Shown piece by piece: positions 11,240 to 23,600 of a DNA stretch of 64,000 bases (positions within the stretch are counted from its first letter, which is position 1; every line of letters starts with the position of its first letter). The position numbers and the translations under genes are program-made. The notes below the pieces were generated by a model. That model was not told the DNA's origin, made no database searches, and was given only the letters and a program-made list of their open reading frames with translations. The DNA is taken from assembly GCA_930367205.1 (NCBI GenBank), contig OV884012.1, forward strand, positions 59,169,239 to 59,233,238, written 5' to 3'. This stretch comes from Acanthosoma haemorrhoidale (Eukaryota > Arthropoda > Insecta > Hemiptera > Acanthosomatidae).

Positions 11240-11720
11240 TTTGACTGGCTCAGAAAAAGCCACAAATTGGGGATCACCATCGATCTGACTCTATATCTCC
11301 TAGGTATGTGCCCCGACTGTGCACTATGTTCAGGAGAACAGAGTAGTTCTTATAGATGGTTTACGTGGTGTCGGAATGACCACGAATTCACACTCGGTAT
11401 CTAAGGGTAGGTGAAAGAGTAGAGGAGAGGCAGACTGCTTCGGTGGGGGAGACGCTACTAGGTACAGTTTGTAGGGCCCCAGAGACTGTTCCTTCAAAGG
11501 ATGTGCTAGCTTTAGCGAGACGAAGACAGAGAATCCCACTAGGAAGGTTCAGGGTCTAACAACGCCGGACTAAATCATAGCAAGGCTAGGATAGAGGTGT
11601 AGAGGGTTTCATAAATGAGAAGGTTATATCTTGAAGCATCAGTGCAGCTGCAAGTAACAGCTTGAATGAATATTTTTTTTTTTTTAATTATAAACAATTT
11701 ATAAATTATATATTATAAAT
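11240..11720. repeat. dispersed repeat R3, copy 2
   Basis: Homologous to 1975-2330 in the same orientation, ending at a T run (about 11671-11684). A 69-codon minus-strand ORF (11330-11539) lies inside and hints that R3 derives from a coding element, but I recognise no domain in it. The copies have diverged by substitutions and small gaps. Confidence 0.5.
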
Positions 11721-11749
11721 TTGTAAACAACAATATAAATTAGCTGTAG

Positions 11750-12070
11750 GTGGCTCCTTCTACTGCATTCAGTGGACTCTTACCACTGCACCGCAACATT
11801 TCCACCTCTACCGAGGCTTCCCACACTCCTTAATTCCCTCACTCCACCTTTAAACAGGTACTCCTAGTAAAAGGATCCGCTCACCCCAAATAAATTACGT
11901 TTATTTTTCCCTTATCTATAATGTTACAAATTTTATTTTGGCCAATAGCATTGCAGGCCTGGCTGCTCTGGATAGCTGCCCGGAAGGGGCCTGACCAGGG
12001 CCCAGGGTACCATGGCTAGACTACCTGGCTAGGGACCGTTGGCTGCCTCTCGTCTGCAGCTATGTCATTT
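11750..12070. other. GC-richer patch with short repeat R7 (copy 1)
   Basis: The R7 block at about 11859-11930 (AACAGGTACTCCTAGTA, then GGATCCGCTCA, then TTATTTTTCCC) recurs at 40194-40260. The following 11940-12060 is GC-rich and non-coding. It may belong to an unrecognised mobile element. Confidence 0.4.
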
Positions 12071-13929
12071 GTTTACACTATTTACACTATTGTTTTTTAG
12101 TGTTTAGTGTTTTCCACGGTTGCAAGCTGAAGGTGAGCCTCATCACCTAGTGAGTGTATGTGTATTGGACTTATTAACAACAATCTGAAAGTATTATATT
12201 TTATCTGCAAATGCAGCACGAGGAGACAGCTGTAATTCCAAATTTATTTATTTATTTTTGTCATTGTATATATATTATCAATAAAGAGGTTTTGAAAAAA
12301 AACAAAAACATTTACACTGATAAGACTTTGTGGTTTGGTAATATTATTTATATTTGTTTACAACATATTATAACTAATTTACAATATATACAATAGAGTA
12401 GAGGGTGACTTATCTTATGCAGTTAGCGGTCACACATATTACAACTTAAAGTAATAAACTACATGCATATTAGTAACTTCAGCGATGAGCGTAGCATATC
12501 TCACTTGCCCACCCTTCACAAACTGAAGCTATTAGGGGTTGCAGATGGTAAGGGAAGAGGGCTCGGAAAAGGTGCAAATTGTCTGTATTTATATTGATAT
12601 TGTGTTTTTATTATAATTAGAAATTACCTTGATTTGTTGTGAGGCTGAGGCATCCCATTCTTCTCAAGGCAATGATTGGGCTTGGGCTATAGCTTTACTA
12701 ATACAGGAGAAGCCTTATCTTCAACTTTAAATTTTTTCTTGATTGTACTTCCATCAGTTTTCTGAAGTGCTTATTTCTCAACCTTTCACCTTTAATTCTC
12801 AGACAGTAATTTCATAAATTCTATTTGGGCTACTGCTTAGGCCTCAGTCATACATACTGTAATGATTTTTTTAGGATCAAACTAAATTTATTTATTAGAA
12901 GTAGGTTGATGTTAAGGATGATATTTTTTGGTTGAAAACCCTCAATGCAGAAGCGTCTTATTCTCCTTTTAATATTCACCTTCTTGGGTCCTATCAAATG
13001 ATTACCACAGGTAGAATTTCAGGCTAGATCCTACGTTGGGAAGGTATTCGAATTAATTTTACATTATGTACCTTTTTTAGTGTTGCATCGTTTAATTTCG
13101 TATTGAAAAATGAACTCCTCAAACTAACGCGCATTAATATACTACTATTAATCTTTTCTCCCACTAGAGAGGTTCCTTTTATGCATTTGTTAACTGCAGT
13201 TGAACAACCATTATGTATTAGCCCTAAATTGGGGTGAAGGGTTTATGACCAACTATGCACCGATCAAGTTTGTAGTCTTGTACTCCGTGACTATTTGTAT
13301 GAAGATTTCTCTAGAAATAGAGAACTTGTCTTGAGAGGGACGTGAGGTATATTTTCGCCTAGCTTCTTCATCCACTAATTTCATAACTATAATATTTAAT
13401 TATTTACTAGCAAAAGTTATTGAGTAGTTGGATTAATCCAAACAGTTACAAATTAAAAAATAGATTTAGGTTTATAAACTATGGTGTCACCCAAATCCAA
13501 TACATCTCGGATATATAAAAGCTAACTTTAACCCCATTAAATACCTATTCAGGAATCTATATTTTAGGTGAAACCCTAATCAAAATGACCGAAGTTTTGA
13601 AAGTAATACTGAATATTTAAAGTACTCCAGTTTTCATTAATAGCTATGGATATTAATAAATTAGTTTTTACAATATAATAAGTACCCTGGAATAAAAATA
13701 AATATCCCTAGAGAAAAAAAACTAAGGAAAAGATAATAATGTAACATGTCAATGAAGAGATTTAAGGAACATGTAGTATGAACAAGATTACTTAGACTAA
13801 ATGAACAACTGAATGTTAATATTTAATACTTTCACTTATATATCATTGATCATAGCAAATAATCAATAATAACTTATGGCAATAATACATAGCCTGTAAT
13901 AACTAATAAAAAATAATTCAAAACTTACT
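12071..13929. other. AT-rich spacer, nothing recognised
   Basis: The one ORF listed (12211-12396) is low-complexity AT-rich sequence. I see no repeats, RNA genes or coding structure. Confidence 0.5.
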
Positions 13930-14155
13930 CTAGGGTAGGGACCTTAACCCGTGGCTCACTGTTGTCGGGGATTCGAAGTATTTCCGGCATTGTCCCGTTT
14001 CCTCCTTAGAAAACAGCATTTATCCCTTGCTGTCGTATGTGTTACTTTAACTTTATAGTGCACCGTGGCAGTTCGTTTTAGCTACAAACCTTTGAGTTTG
14101 GTGTTTTTTCTTTTAACAACCTTAATGATCTAAGATGGCTTATCTATTACGTAAT
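13930..14155 (-). mobile_element. orphan JB 5' leader fragment
   Basis: Aligned with 9910-10165 of the JB element in the same orientation. No JB coding sequence or 3' end is attached. LINE copies usually keep the 3' end and lose the 5' end, so a leader-only fragment implies later deletion or another route of copying. Confidence 0.55.
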
Positions 14156-16263
14156 TATTAACTACTTGGCAAAATACACGTGACAAAGCTATGTTTTACT
14201 AGTTTTAATATATTTCCAAACGAGGTTTCAGCTTACTTTATTTTCCAACAGGTGTATTACTGACTGAATAATAGGCATCAGACATGATTGTCGGTAGGAG
14301 GGAACGGACACCCTGGAGGGCAGAGACTGGAGAGAATGAGATAAGGACAAATAAGAGTGAGAGGGAGGGACTTAGAGAAAGAGAAGAGGAAGAGGTAACG
14401 ACAGCTAAGTCTGGATGTGGAGGTGGCAGATAGCGGCCATTAGGGCCAGGCCTGATTTAAAATAAACGACATCATCTTGTTTTCATTTAGCCGACCGCCT
14501 CTCCCTTTATTCCAGGCCAGCCTTCTTTCATTTACATAAGTTCCATTTATTTGTTTTGAGGATTTGCCCTCTCAGTTTCATTCCGGTGATACTATCTCTC
14601 CCCTTCAAACCCAGCGAGTCCCTAACCATCACCTACTTTAGAATTAATTGCATTTATTTTATTATTTTTTCTGTTGTTTAGAGCTAGTATTTGTCCTTTC
14701 CATCTAAGTTAATTGTCTACTATTTGAATATACATATATATATTTTTGAGAGAAAGAGAGAGGAGAGAATTTATTTATTTCATTTTGTGTACGTGGGGTT
14801 ATTACATATAGCCACCAGACTCTAGAACACTCTAAACTAAAACTAAAATAAAATATCTACTTATCTTTATGTATGAAAACAGTGACAAAAAAAAAGTACA
14901 GTTAAAAGACTAATTTCTAGTGGTCCTTAGGATAAATTAAATATTATATGTTCTTCTTCCTTGTTGAAACATTAGTTACAACACTTTCTACTAAATTATT
15001 TTTGCTACTCTAACAATATTCAAGAAATCTTTGAGTGCTTTGGGAGATGGTAAATTAGTTATTATTCTGTTTTCTCTGTATTTTAAGGAAATTACCAGTG
15101 CATGCCCATACTCTATGGTGGCGATACATAGGTCACTGGAGTTCTGACAAGCATTTTTTAAACTAATACTTTATATTTTGCTGGCAGCATAGATGTTTTG
15201 CAAAGGAATGGAAACAGCAATGCGATGACTTTGCCTCACTCTAATAGAATTTATGAAAACTGTAAACATTACTCCTAAGTACTTTACTGTCTGGGATCAT
15301 TTAAGTTCTTTATTTCCTTAATTTATTTTTGGGATTAATTTGGGACGTCGTTTAGTGAATAGAATTGCTTACAGGAAATCATATGATGCTAAAAGGCTGA
15401 TGAGATTGCATGACTTTCGTTCTCGACAACTATTAGTCTTATTAGTTTCATTTCTTTAATAAATTATTTGATTATATATAACTAAGTGCCCACACATTTG
15501 TGAATAAAAAAAGTGTAACTCTAGCCGGATCCAATGATGTGAATATCCAATCTCAATATGAGTTACTTAGATGGTTATGATCCCATTTTATGTTACAATA
15601 ATTAGAACATTAAATTTGCAAAGTACTTACGTACAAACATCTTTATACGCGATATGATCGCATTTCCCAAAGTTCTAGACCTACTAAATTGTGCGTGTGT
15701 CTTACAAGGTAACATACATGTGTGTTGTTAAGACTTTCTCGCCGTCATAGAAATATGAATTATTATGATTAATGCCTTGAAGTAATTTTAGTATAAATAT
15801 AAAATTAAACTTTCTTGACTCCAACAATAAAATGCTATTTTGATAGACAAGAGCTTTCGACAGCTCACGCTGCCATTATTAAGTTCTGATTGTACAATCT
15901 ACAGGGGCAGAGTCGGATGAAATAGTTTAGGTATAATAATAACATACTTTACAAACCCCACAAGTTGCCATTATAATTACTATTAAAAAAAAAAAGGGTC
16001 GCTTATACATTATTGTATTAAGAACATATAGTTGCAGTTTAATAATAGTAATATTGACATTAATAATAATATTTATAATTGCTCGTGGTGGATTCTTTAT
16101 TATGGAAAAAGATGTTTGAAAATAATTAGAATCTTCATTGTTAAGCAATGTGTAACTGTGACGCTTTCTCACATCCACTCAATGGTAATATACTGTCGCT
16201 TAAAGAACATTGGCTAGGTTTTCCCACTATCATAAACCTGTAGTTGAGCCCCGTCACTCTCTC
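14156..16263. other. AT-rich spacer with a purine-rich stretch
   Basis: 14286-14420 is strongly purine-rich on the plus strand (GAGAGGGAGGGA, GAGAAGAGGAAGAGG) and followed by a GC-richer segment to about 14530. A small (TA)n and GA-rich tract lies at 14730-14770. Such GAGA-rich DNA can be regulatory in arthropods, but nothing decides this. No coding frame is convincing. Confidence 0.45.
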
Positions 16264-17467
16264 AACTTTTAAATGCTCCATTCTCTTTCATACGAGTTGT
16301 AACACCGGTCCGTGTACTTGGTTTGATCATACAAGTATGAAAGTGTTGGAGGGTCGGGTGTGAGGCTTGCTGTGCAACCATTCATACTAGTCCGCCTCAC
16401 CAGTTCGAAGCATAAGTCGAAGTGAAACTCGCAATACGAAACCAAGTTGGTTACATCATAAAGGTACGCAGAAAATAAAAATATATTATACAGTTGCTAC
16501 TTGAGTACTATGTAGACTATTTTTACTACTTCAACACCCATTAATTCGTTGAAATATTCTGAAATTTAGTTACGATTATAAAAATAAAAACCCATAAGTT
16601 GGTAAACAAATTCACCCTGAGTTCTAATTAATTAAAGTTATTTTCTGGAATAAAACGGTACAAGTCAGCTCAATTTAGGTGAGTTTTTACAGTTCGAAAA
16701 CAAAAACAAGGAAGATATTTCCATAAAAATAAATTATAAATATCATACCATATTTATATAAATAAAATGCGGTGTATATTTAGATTAAAACTCACTGTTT
16801 TGTTCAATTTCCTTTTGAATAAAAAAAAAAAATTACTTCAAAATAGTTTTGTTAATAGTTTTATTATTAATTACAGTATAAATACATTTTTGTTAGCTTC
16901 ATTTTGTAAATTACTCTGACTGCAAATGTAAATAATCTGACTGCAGACAATGTTTCGAAAATCTGCCAAGTTACTGGGATAATTTTCCCAAGAGCTGTTG
17001 AGATATTATGTAGGCTAAACTTCAGATCTTGGCAGCCATCCCTGTTGCAAGGAATCTTAATGTTGTAACTACCCTTTCTTCAGGACTTATAATTTCTCTG
17101 AACCAAGTTTCCTCTTTCTCGGTTAGTGGGTGAAATTATTCTAGAAGCTATGAAAAAGTATAACTGGCCATTAATGAGAAAGTTCTTGAAATCATCTGGT
17201 TCTTTCTGTTTCAATGTGTTCAATAAATTTACATATGAAAAAGTCGATTTATTCATCAGCCTTTGTTTCATCCACGTCCGTTTCCTTTTTCTGTATCTTT
17301 TTCTTTATCATCGCACAATAACAAAACAGTGTCCAACGATACCGTCCTCGGTTTCAACGCGTGTAAAGGTGTGTGGGTACAGTCCCACCTCATACAGTAT
17401 GAAGAGCCACCCCTCGTCACGGACCGGTGTTACGACCGGTGAAAGTAAATGGGACGCTTTAAAGTTC
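16264..17467. mobile_element. candidate element bounded by ~50 bp inverted repeats
   Basis: The left arm at 16264-16314 and the right arm at 17418-17467 are inverted relative to each other. A 16 bp core is perfect (GTAACACCGGTCCGTG at 16299-16314, its complement at 17418-17433), and the outer arm matches with substitutions (AACTTT, CCATT, CTTTCA). Weaker similarity runs inward around CATAC...GTATG. The 1.1 kb interior is AT-rich with no transposase. It could be a non-autonomous DNA transposon or two inverted copies of a short repeat. No target duplication is clear. Confidence 0.45.
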
Positions 17468-20365
17468 TGAACATCAAACAACCAAGATGCACTACCTCCT
17501 TTAAGTGCGGCTCAAGAAGTATTTGTTTTCAAACCACTATCTGTGGATTTCAAGATGCTCCATTATCTCTTTTGTATTGTACAAAAGGGGGGAACGTAAG
17601 GTAATTATATTGTTTTTGGATTGGTTGGAATATTAGAAAGACAAAAAATAGAAAGTATACTAGGAAAATAAAGTCCAATTTTGTCTTTCCACGGGTTTTT
17701 ATTTCTACTTTAGAAGCACTTTCAACAGTTATACTCCCATTTTCATGAGTACAGAATGGTAGTACAGGCAGACTGCTGAAAGCGCTTGTGATATTGAAAT
17801 AAAAATTAGTAGGAAGGCAAAATTGGACGTTATTTGTTTAATAAAACCCCACGATCAATAATTAATTAATAAGTGTTAGAGATTTTTGGATTTAGTGATA
17901 TAAGCACTAAGTACCAATTCATAAAAATGAAGATGTGGTTGAAGCGGCTCGTCTAAACCACTTAACCAGGGCGCGGGTTACAACTATATTGCAGGGAACA
18001 ACCACATTTCTTTTCCCAATTGACGTATTTATTACACATTTCCAGATATAAAAGGGAGTGCTCCGAATCCCCTTAAACCGCTAGATACCGCTTCAATAAA
18101 TTATACAGAAACACGTTATAAATCCAAAGTAAACAGAACAACTTAAATTATAGCCGGGATCACAATTATGAGTGGTTCATCCCAATTAATCGATCACCTG
18201 GTCGTTTATGTTCTACTAATACATAAGGCTTATTTGGGTCTAGCTGATTGCATTGTGTACTATTCATTTGTTAATAAAGTCTTGAAAAGTTGACATTTTT
18301 TTATACGTAGATACTTGACTAGAAAATAAAAAAATGAACGAATAAAATATAGTTATGTTTAACAGCTTAATTATTTAGCTGGTATAAAACAATTTTTTTT
18401 ACAGTAATTACAAAAAGTAATAAAAACTGTCACTATCATCATCTTCGCAACTCAACCAGTTTTTTTCGATGTGTGGTATTTTGCATTAGATGTTTACCAT
18501 GATAAAAATAAAACAGGTACAAACAGATGAACAATAAAACCAACCCTATAAAATATATTAATGTCACCATTTACAACTCAATTGGCACATAATTAAAAAT
18601 AGAAATATTTTCTATTTATCGAGTATCAATGATGCGTATAGCGTATCAAAATGAAGATATTGGCTTCATGATTAATAGTATAGTAATAATGGAGGTATTT
18701 TCTTTTCTGAAAAAAAACATTTTCTAATAGAAAAAAATGCTTGAAATTTGTTATGAGCACATTAAAAATTATAAATTGTTTTTTACCGATAGGGGGAGTT
18801 TCTCTGAAAAAACCTATTATGTAATAAAACAATTCCTGAGCCTATAGGGAGGTTTACCTTTAAAAGGGTTAACTTTAAAACTGGTGTGAGTGGCTCTTTT
18901 AATCATTGTCTGTCTGTTTGTTACTTGATATTTCTGTACAACAGACCTTTTTTTACGCAGTGGCATAAGCGTGGGAGATTGGGGATGTAGGCCACCCGAA
19001 TTTTAAAAGGAATACGATGACAATTATAATATACAATATCTGAAGGGGTAAAATATTTTGGACGAGATTCTTGTCCTTTGCAAAAATATGAAAAAATCTT
19101 TTATGATTTTTGGTTTGGAATGTGTTTCAGGTCAATGGGTATGTGAATGTCATTATGTAGGATGTTATTGATGACATAAAATAAAGCATGTTTCTAAAGA
19201 CTTATTGAAATGATAGAACCGCTCATATAAAAATCATAACTCATTGAGACAGTAGTAACTGTTCGCATTTTCAAGCTTCAGCTCACTACTCAATCACTAA
19301 TGGATTGACGTGAATAAAGGATTCTGTGAGTGGCAATGATGAAAATGCGTACAGCGGTTCCTGAGATATTTGTGTAAATTACATAAGAACGTTCGTTGCC
19401 CGGGTATTTATTATCTCAATCTTTTTAAACAGGAAACGGAATCCTCAATTTGCATGCTATCACTTAAAATTGACGTGTAAGTACAGGTTAAATCTACATA
19501 TCTCAGAGTAAAATCTTTTACAAATTCGCTATAATATTTTACTGTTTCGTTTCCAAAGCATAAATTGAAAAATTAAGGAATAAGGGAAAAATAAAACGGA
19601 AATTATTTGATAAGTGGAACCTTTTTCTATGAGGTATCTATTTGAAGGTGGGTGGAAGTAATTTGAGTGTGGGAGACCTCGGGTGAGGTGGAGGTGTTCT
19701 AGGGACAGAGGTGAGAGGCCACCGGAGGGTGACGCTAGTTTGTCTAGGCCAGGGTTTTGACTCAATCACAGATCGAGTGGTCTTCGTATGTCAACTTGCG
19801 TCTCCGCACCTAAGGACCTGCTGTGTTGCCATCTTCACTGGTGTTTGCTCTAAATTTACCATTTTGGTACAATAAGATTTAATGGGATTAAAATAAATAA
19901 ATGATATCTTGTATTTCACTATAATGAATGGTCTCTGTTACGATAACACAGTGATTCATGAAGAAAAAAATTACTTAGACAGGATCTATATTCATTTTTT
20001 GAAAGTTTGGTAAATCATCCTACAAACTTCACATTTCATGACTTACGCCGTTTTGGCAAACAGCGGTGATCGATTAGACTCGAAACTTAATTGTAAAAAA
20101 CATTTAACCTCTAGTAGCACCCCCTCCCCCTTGAGCAAGCAAATAAAGTTGCCCGGAGAAGAAAGAATCGTTACTTAAATCCACTCAGCAGTATTTGTTG
20201 ATCGCAATCGAGAATTCATGCCGAACTGAAATTAACGATCTCTTTAAGTTGAAAGGGAGCTCCGTCTGATGAGTTGAAATGCACACATTAATTACTTTAG
20301 CCAGCATCATTTTCTGTTATGAATGATTCCCGGATCGGGACATAATGCTTTCTATAAAATTCCAC

Positions 20366-20381
20366 AACCTTCTAGAAGGTT
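20366..20381. other. perfect 16 bp palindrome
   Basis: AACCTTCTAGAAGGTT is its own reverse complement and contains TTCTAGAA, the spacing of inverted heat-shock-element units. TTTCTAAAAATTTCCTGGAA follows within 30 bp. A role in heat-shock factor binding is only a possibility; no gene is visible next to it. Confidence 0.6.
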
Positions 20382-21398
20382 TTATTCGTTTCTAAAAATT
20401 TCCTGGAAGCTAGATTTTTTGACACAACTTGAGTAAAGCCATCGTGACTGCCATCAACCAGCTTATCGACTGACTATGGATCTGGTTATTTTTCAGTTAT
20501 AATTAAAAATTCATAATAGTTTATAATTATGAATCATTCGGTTGTCTGTTTTTCACCCCGTCTATGCTGATAAGACTGAACTTGGACTTAAACGGCAACG
20601 GGAACGACACTATTAATTTTAGCAAGTCCGAAAATTATAGATTTGTTGATCTATTTCATTATTTTTACATGAATCCCCCTTCCTACCCCCACCCTTAGAG
20701 AGGCTAGAGGTATTCGGTTGTATTATTCCCTATTATGTTTTTTTCCTTCTACAAAGTTATCCTGAAAGATTCCTTCACTCATAAATCATCTTCTATTTAT
20801 ATAGAAAAAATGTTATAAAAAAAAAAATAGTTTTTATTTTTATTTTGAAGATCTCTGGCCCACCGATATCCGTGCTTATTTTAACAGGTTTCTTTTGTTT
20901 TTGGTTAATATTTCTAATGCTCACAACTATTTTTATTGATGAACGGTGGATAATATGTATTTCATTCATTCATGTATTATGTAACATATGACACTGTGGG
21001 TCGAAGCTCTTTCATCAACTCATTTATTGATTTAATTTATTGTATAAATATTTGTTTTACTTACATAGACTCTTGAAATTGAAACAACACGTTTAAAAAA
21101 ATGGGTGTGTATACGCATAATTGTAGAGATAAAATTCGAATTTCGCGGTTGCCGAGAAGTGGAAAATTGAGATTGTTGAGAGTTTCCTCGATAGAGTGCA
21201 GGAGTCTGCAGCACTCCCAGCCCAGCCCCGGTAGGTAGTGTTACCTATTGGAAATGCTTTGAACTTCATGAAGGAGACCGCCAACTCTACAGATTTTGAA
21301 TCCATTTTTTATCGTAATCCTTGAGTTCTAGTTTTTTTTATAAGGAAACATCATGACGTTAAATCGTAAATACTTTCGGAGGTTGGGTCGAGAAAGCT

Positions 21399-21424
21399 TA
21401 TATATATATATATATACACACACA
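21399..21424. repeat. (TA)n(CA)n microsatellite
   Basis: An uninterrupted TA run passes directly into a short CA run. Confidence 0.9.
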
Positions 21425-22849
21425 TATGAACAATCCTTTACTATATAAATCAAAACATAAACAGAGCAGGAAATTATAGCTTTAGAAATTTGAGACGGAT
21501 CAGATCATTTTTACTTCCGTTTTCGTCGAACATACAGACAGTCATAAGACAATTGTCTGTTCCTGTTGCCTCTCCCTAAGGGATTAATTACTTCTTTAGA
21601 GTTTTTGTTTTGTTCTTCGAAATCAGTTGTTTTAAGTGAAAAATGTTTTAAAGCAATCAAACTTCAATTTTGAAGTGATTTGAGATTTTAAGAAATACTT
21701 ATATTAGAAAAGACATAGTTATTTGTAGAAACAAATAAACCAATGGGTTCTGGTTCTTACCCTGGATCCACGAATTTCCTTTATTTTTATGCTAAAAAAT
21801 GTCTCTCTCACCTGAATGTAAAATAATTTTCAAATTAAATTTCCACTTTTTGTGCCTCTTTCTTCCATACTGTTCTTATTTATAACATGACAGAAAAGAG
21901 TTACCTGGTCCTCAATGCAAAAGTAGCTTTTAGCTCAGAAGTTTGGGGACTAAAGCTATTTTTGTTACTAATACAAAAAAAATGTAGGCACTTCTGGCAG
22001 GTCATATTTTCTATTTACCTGTGTTGAACAGAATTTTCCTGTGTGGTAGTCTCTCTCTTCCTTTGTTTTGAAGTGAAATATTTTTCTCTGGGGTGGACCT
22101 TCTTCTAGTTACTTCTTTCTGCTTGTCCTTGACTGACTATACCTTATTACTGACTACACCTTACTGATTACCTTGACTTCCTCTCGTAGGTAATCTGACA
22201 CCTATGAACACTTACTTCAATGTCTTTTATTCCTAGGCTAAGTCTAATATTCCAATTTTAATGTTTTTAGAATATCTGTGGGGATATTTTTAACACTATT
22301 TAAGAACAGACATTTGCCGACAACTGGTATTACTCCTTTGGCCTGATATCCATCATTCCACACATCAAATGAGGTAGTGCTTGTAGCTTTTGTTGTATAT
22401 TTGACGTTTAGAGTGAGCGTAAAGTTGAAGATTGTGGAGCTTATTTAAATCCTAAAATGTCTGCTTTTAATAGAACCTAAGTCTATACGTAGGGATATTC
22501 TCCAGAACCTTACATATATGAGCACATATGGGCGTAAATAAACAAAACACCATTAACGTTGATTTTATTGAAATTCTAAATCGTAATCATAGCACCAAAA
22601 ACATTAGCATCTTATTTAAAGCGCTCTTTAATGCAATCGAAGTAAATTCACTGTTTAACATAGATTTAAAACACCGCATCCCTTGCACAATTCATTCGTT
22701 TCTCTAACAGCCAACCTGGAACGCCTACTATTTCTTTCATTTTTAACAAATTTATGATTGGGTATTGAATGGTTATTTATGATAAACCTTACATAACCAA
22801 ATAGGTATACAAACTATCATACTACTAACGTGGGATAAGTTACCGCTTA

Positions 22850-23170
22850 CGGATATCGATAAGTTGCGATCTGGGCATAACGAGTCGACTGAGCTGTCAC
22901 AGCTTACATGATTTATCTCGAGGCATCTAATTCCATTAATCATTGTTAAATGCGGCATGGGACGGAAAATAAAATAACAGGGCATTGTCACCTTTGCACC
23001 GCTATACGGCGGGAGGTATCGTCCTGCCGGCCTTCATTATCCCCTAATGTCCTTTAGAAAGGAGCTGCCCTCGGCTCGGATGACGGATGAGCACTTGATG
23101 AAATCTCACATACGACCCGGAGGATACACTGCATGGATCAGTCGAGTCTTCAATAGAACAATACATCTTC
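22850..23170. other. GC-richer island with a DRE-type site
   Basis: An AT-poor stretch without a long frame. TATCGATA, the DREF core-promoter element known from Drosophila, lies at 22854-22861. Other blocks (23005-23050, 23085-23130) are GC-rich. It could be a promoter or enhancer; no exon is recognisable beside it. Confidence 0.35.
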
Positions 23171-23327
23171 TAGTACAGTGAGAAATATAAATAGGAAGCG
23201 CTCAAACATAAGTAGATCACGAGATCGGTAGTCGTATCAGAGATTGTGGTTGATAATTTATTTGAAGAAGATCAGTTGGTACTGGCCAATGGTCAAGATG
23301 ATGCCGGATATACGGTCAAACTGAAGA

Positions 23328-23600
23328 ACTTGAGAAAACCTAAAAACATAACTTAAAAACTAAAACTTAAGAAAACCTAAAAACATAACTTAAAAACTAA
23401 AACTTGAGAAAACCTAAAAACATAACTTAAAAACTAAAACTTAAGAAAACCTAAAAACATAACTTAAAAACTAAAACTTGAGAAAACCTAAAAACATAAC
23501 TTAAAAACTAAAACTTGAGAAAACCTAAAAACATAACTTAAAAACTAAAACTTAAGAAAACCTAAAAACATAACTTAAAAACTAAAACTTAAGAAAACCT
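23328..23600. repeat. tandem repeat, about 7 x 37 bp
   Basis: The junction GAAAACC ends at 23340, 23377, 23414, 23451, 23488, 23525, 23562 and 23599, a constant period of 37. Units are nearly identical except for one site, CTTGAG or CTTAAG, in the order G, A, G, A, G, G, A, A. That pattern suggests part of the array grew as two-unit blocks. No spacers differ between units, so it is not a CRISPR array. Confidence 0.95.

Larger units (their letters stand above)
17468..22849. other. long AT-rich spacer, nothing coding
   Basis: The few short ORFs (18626-18832, 19529-19765, 21032-21305) resemble nothing and have no context. Simple sequence occurs at 21399-21424. A perfect 16 bp palindrome is at 20366-20381. 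A GC-richer patch at 19640-19760 holds no known domain. Confidence 0.5.
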
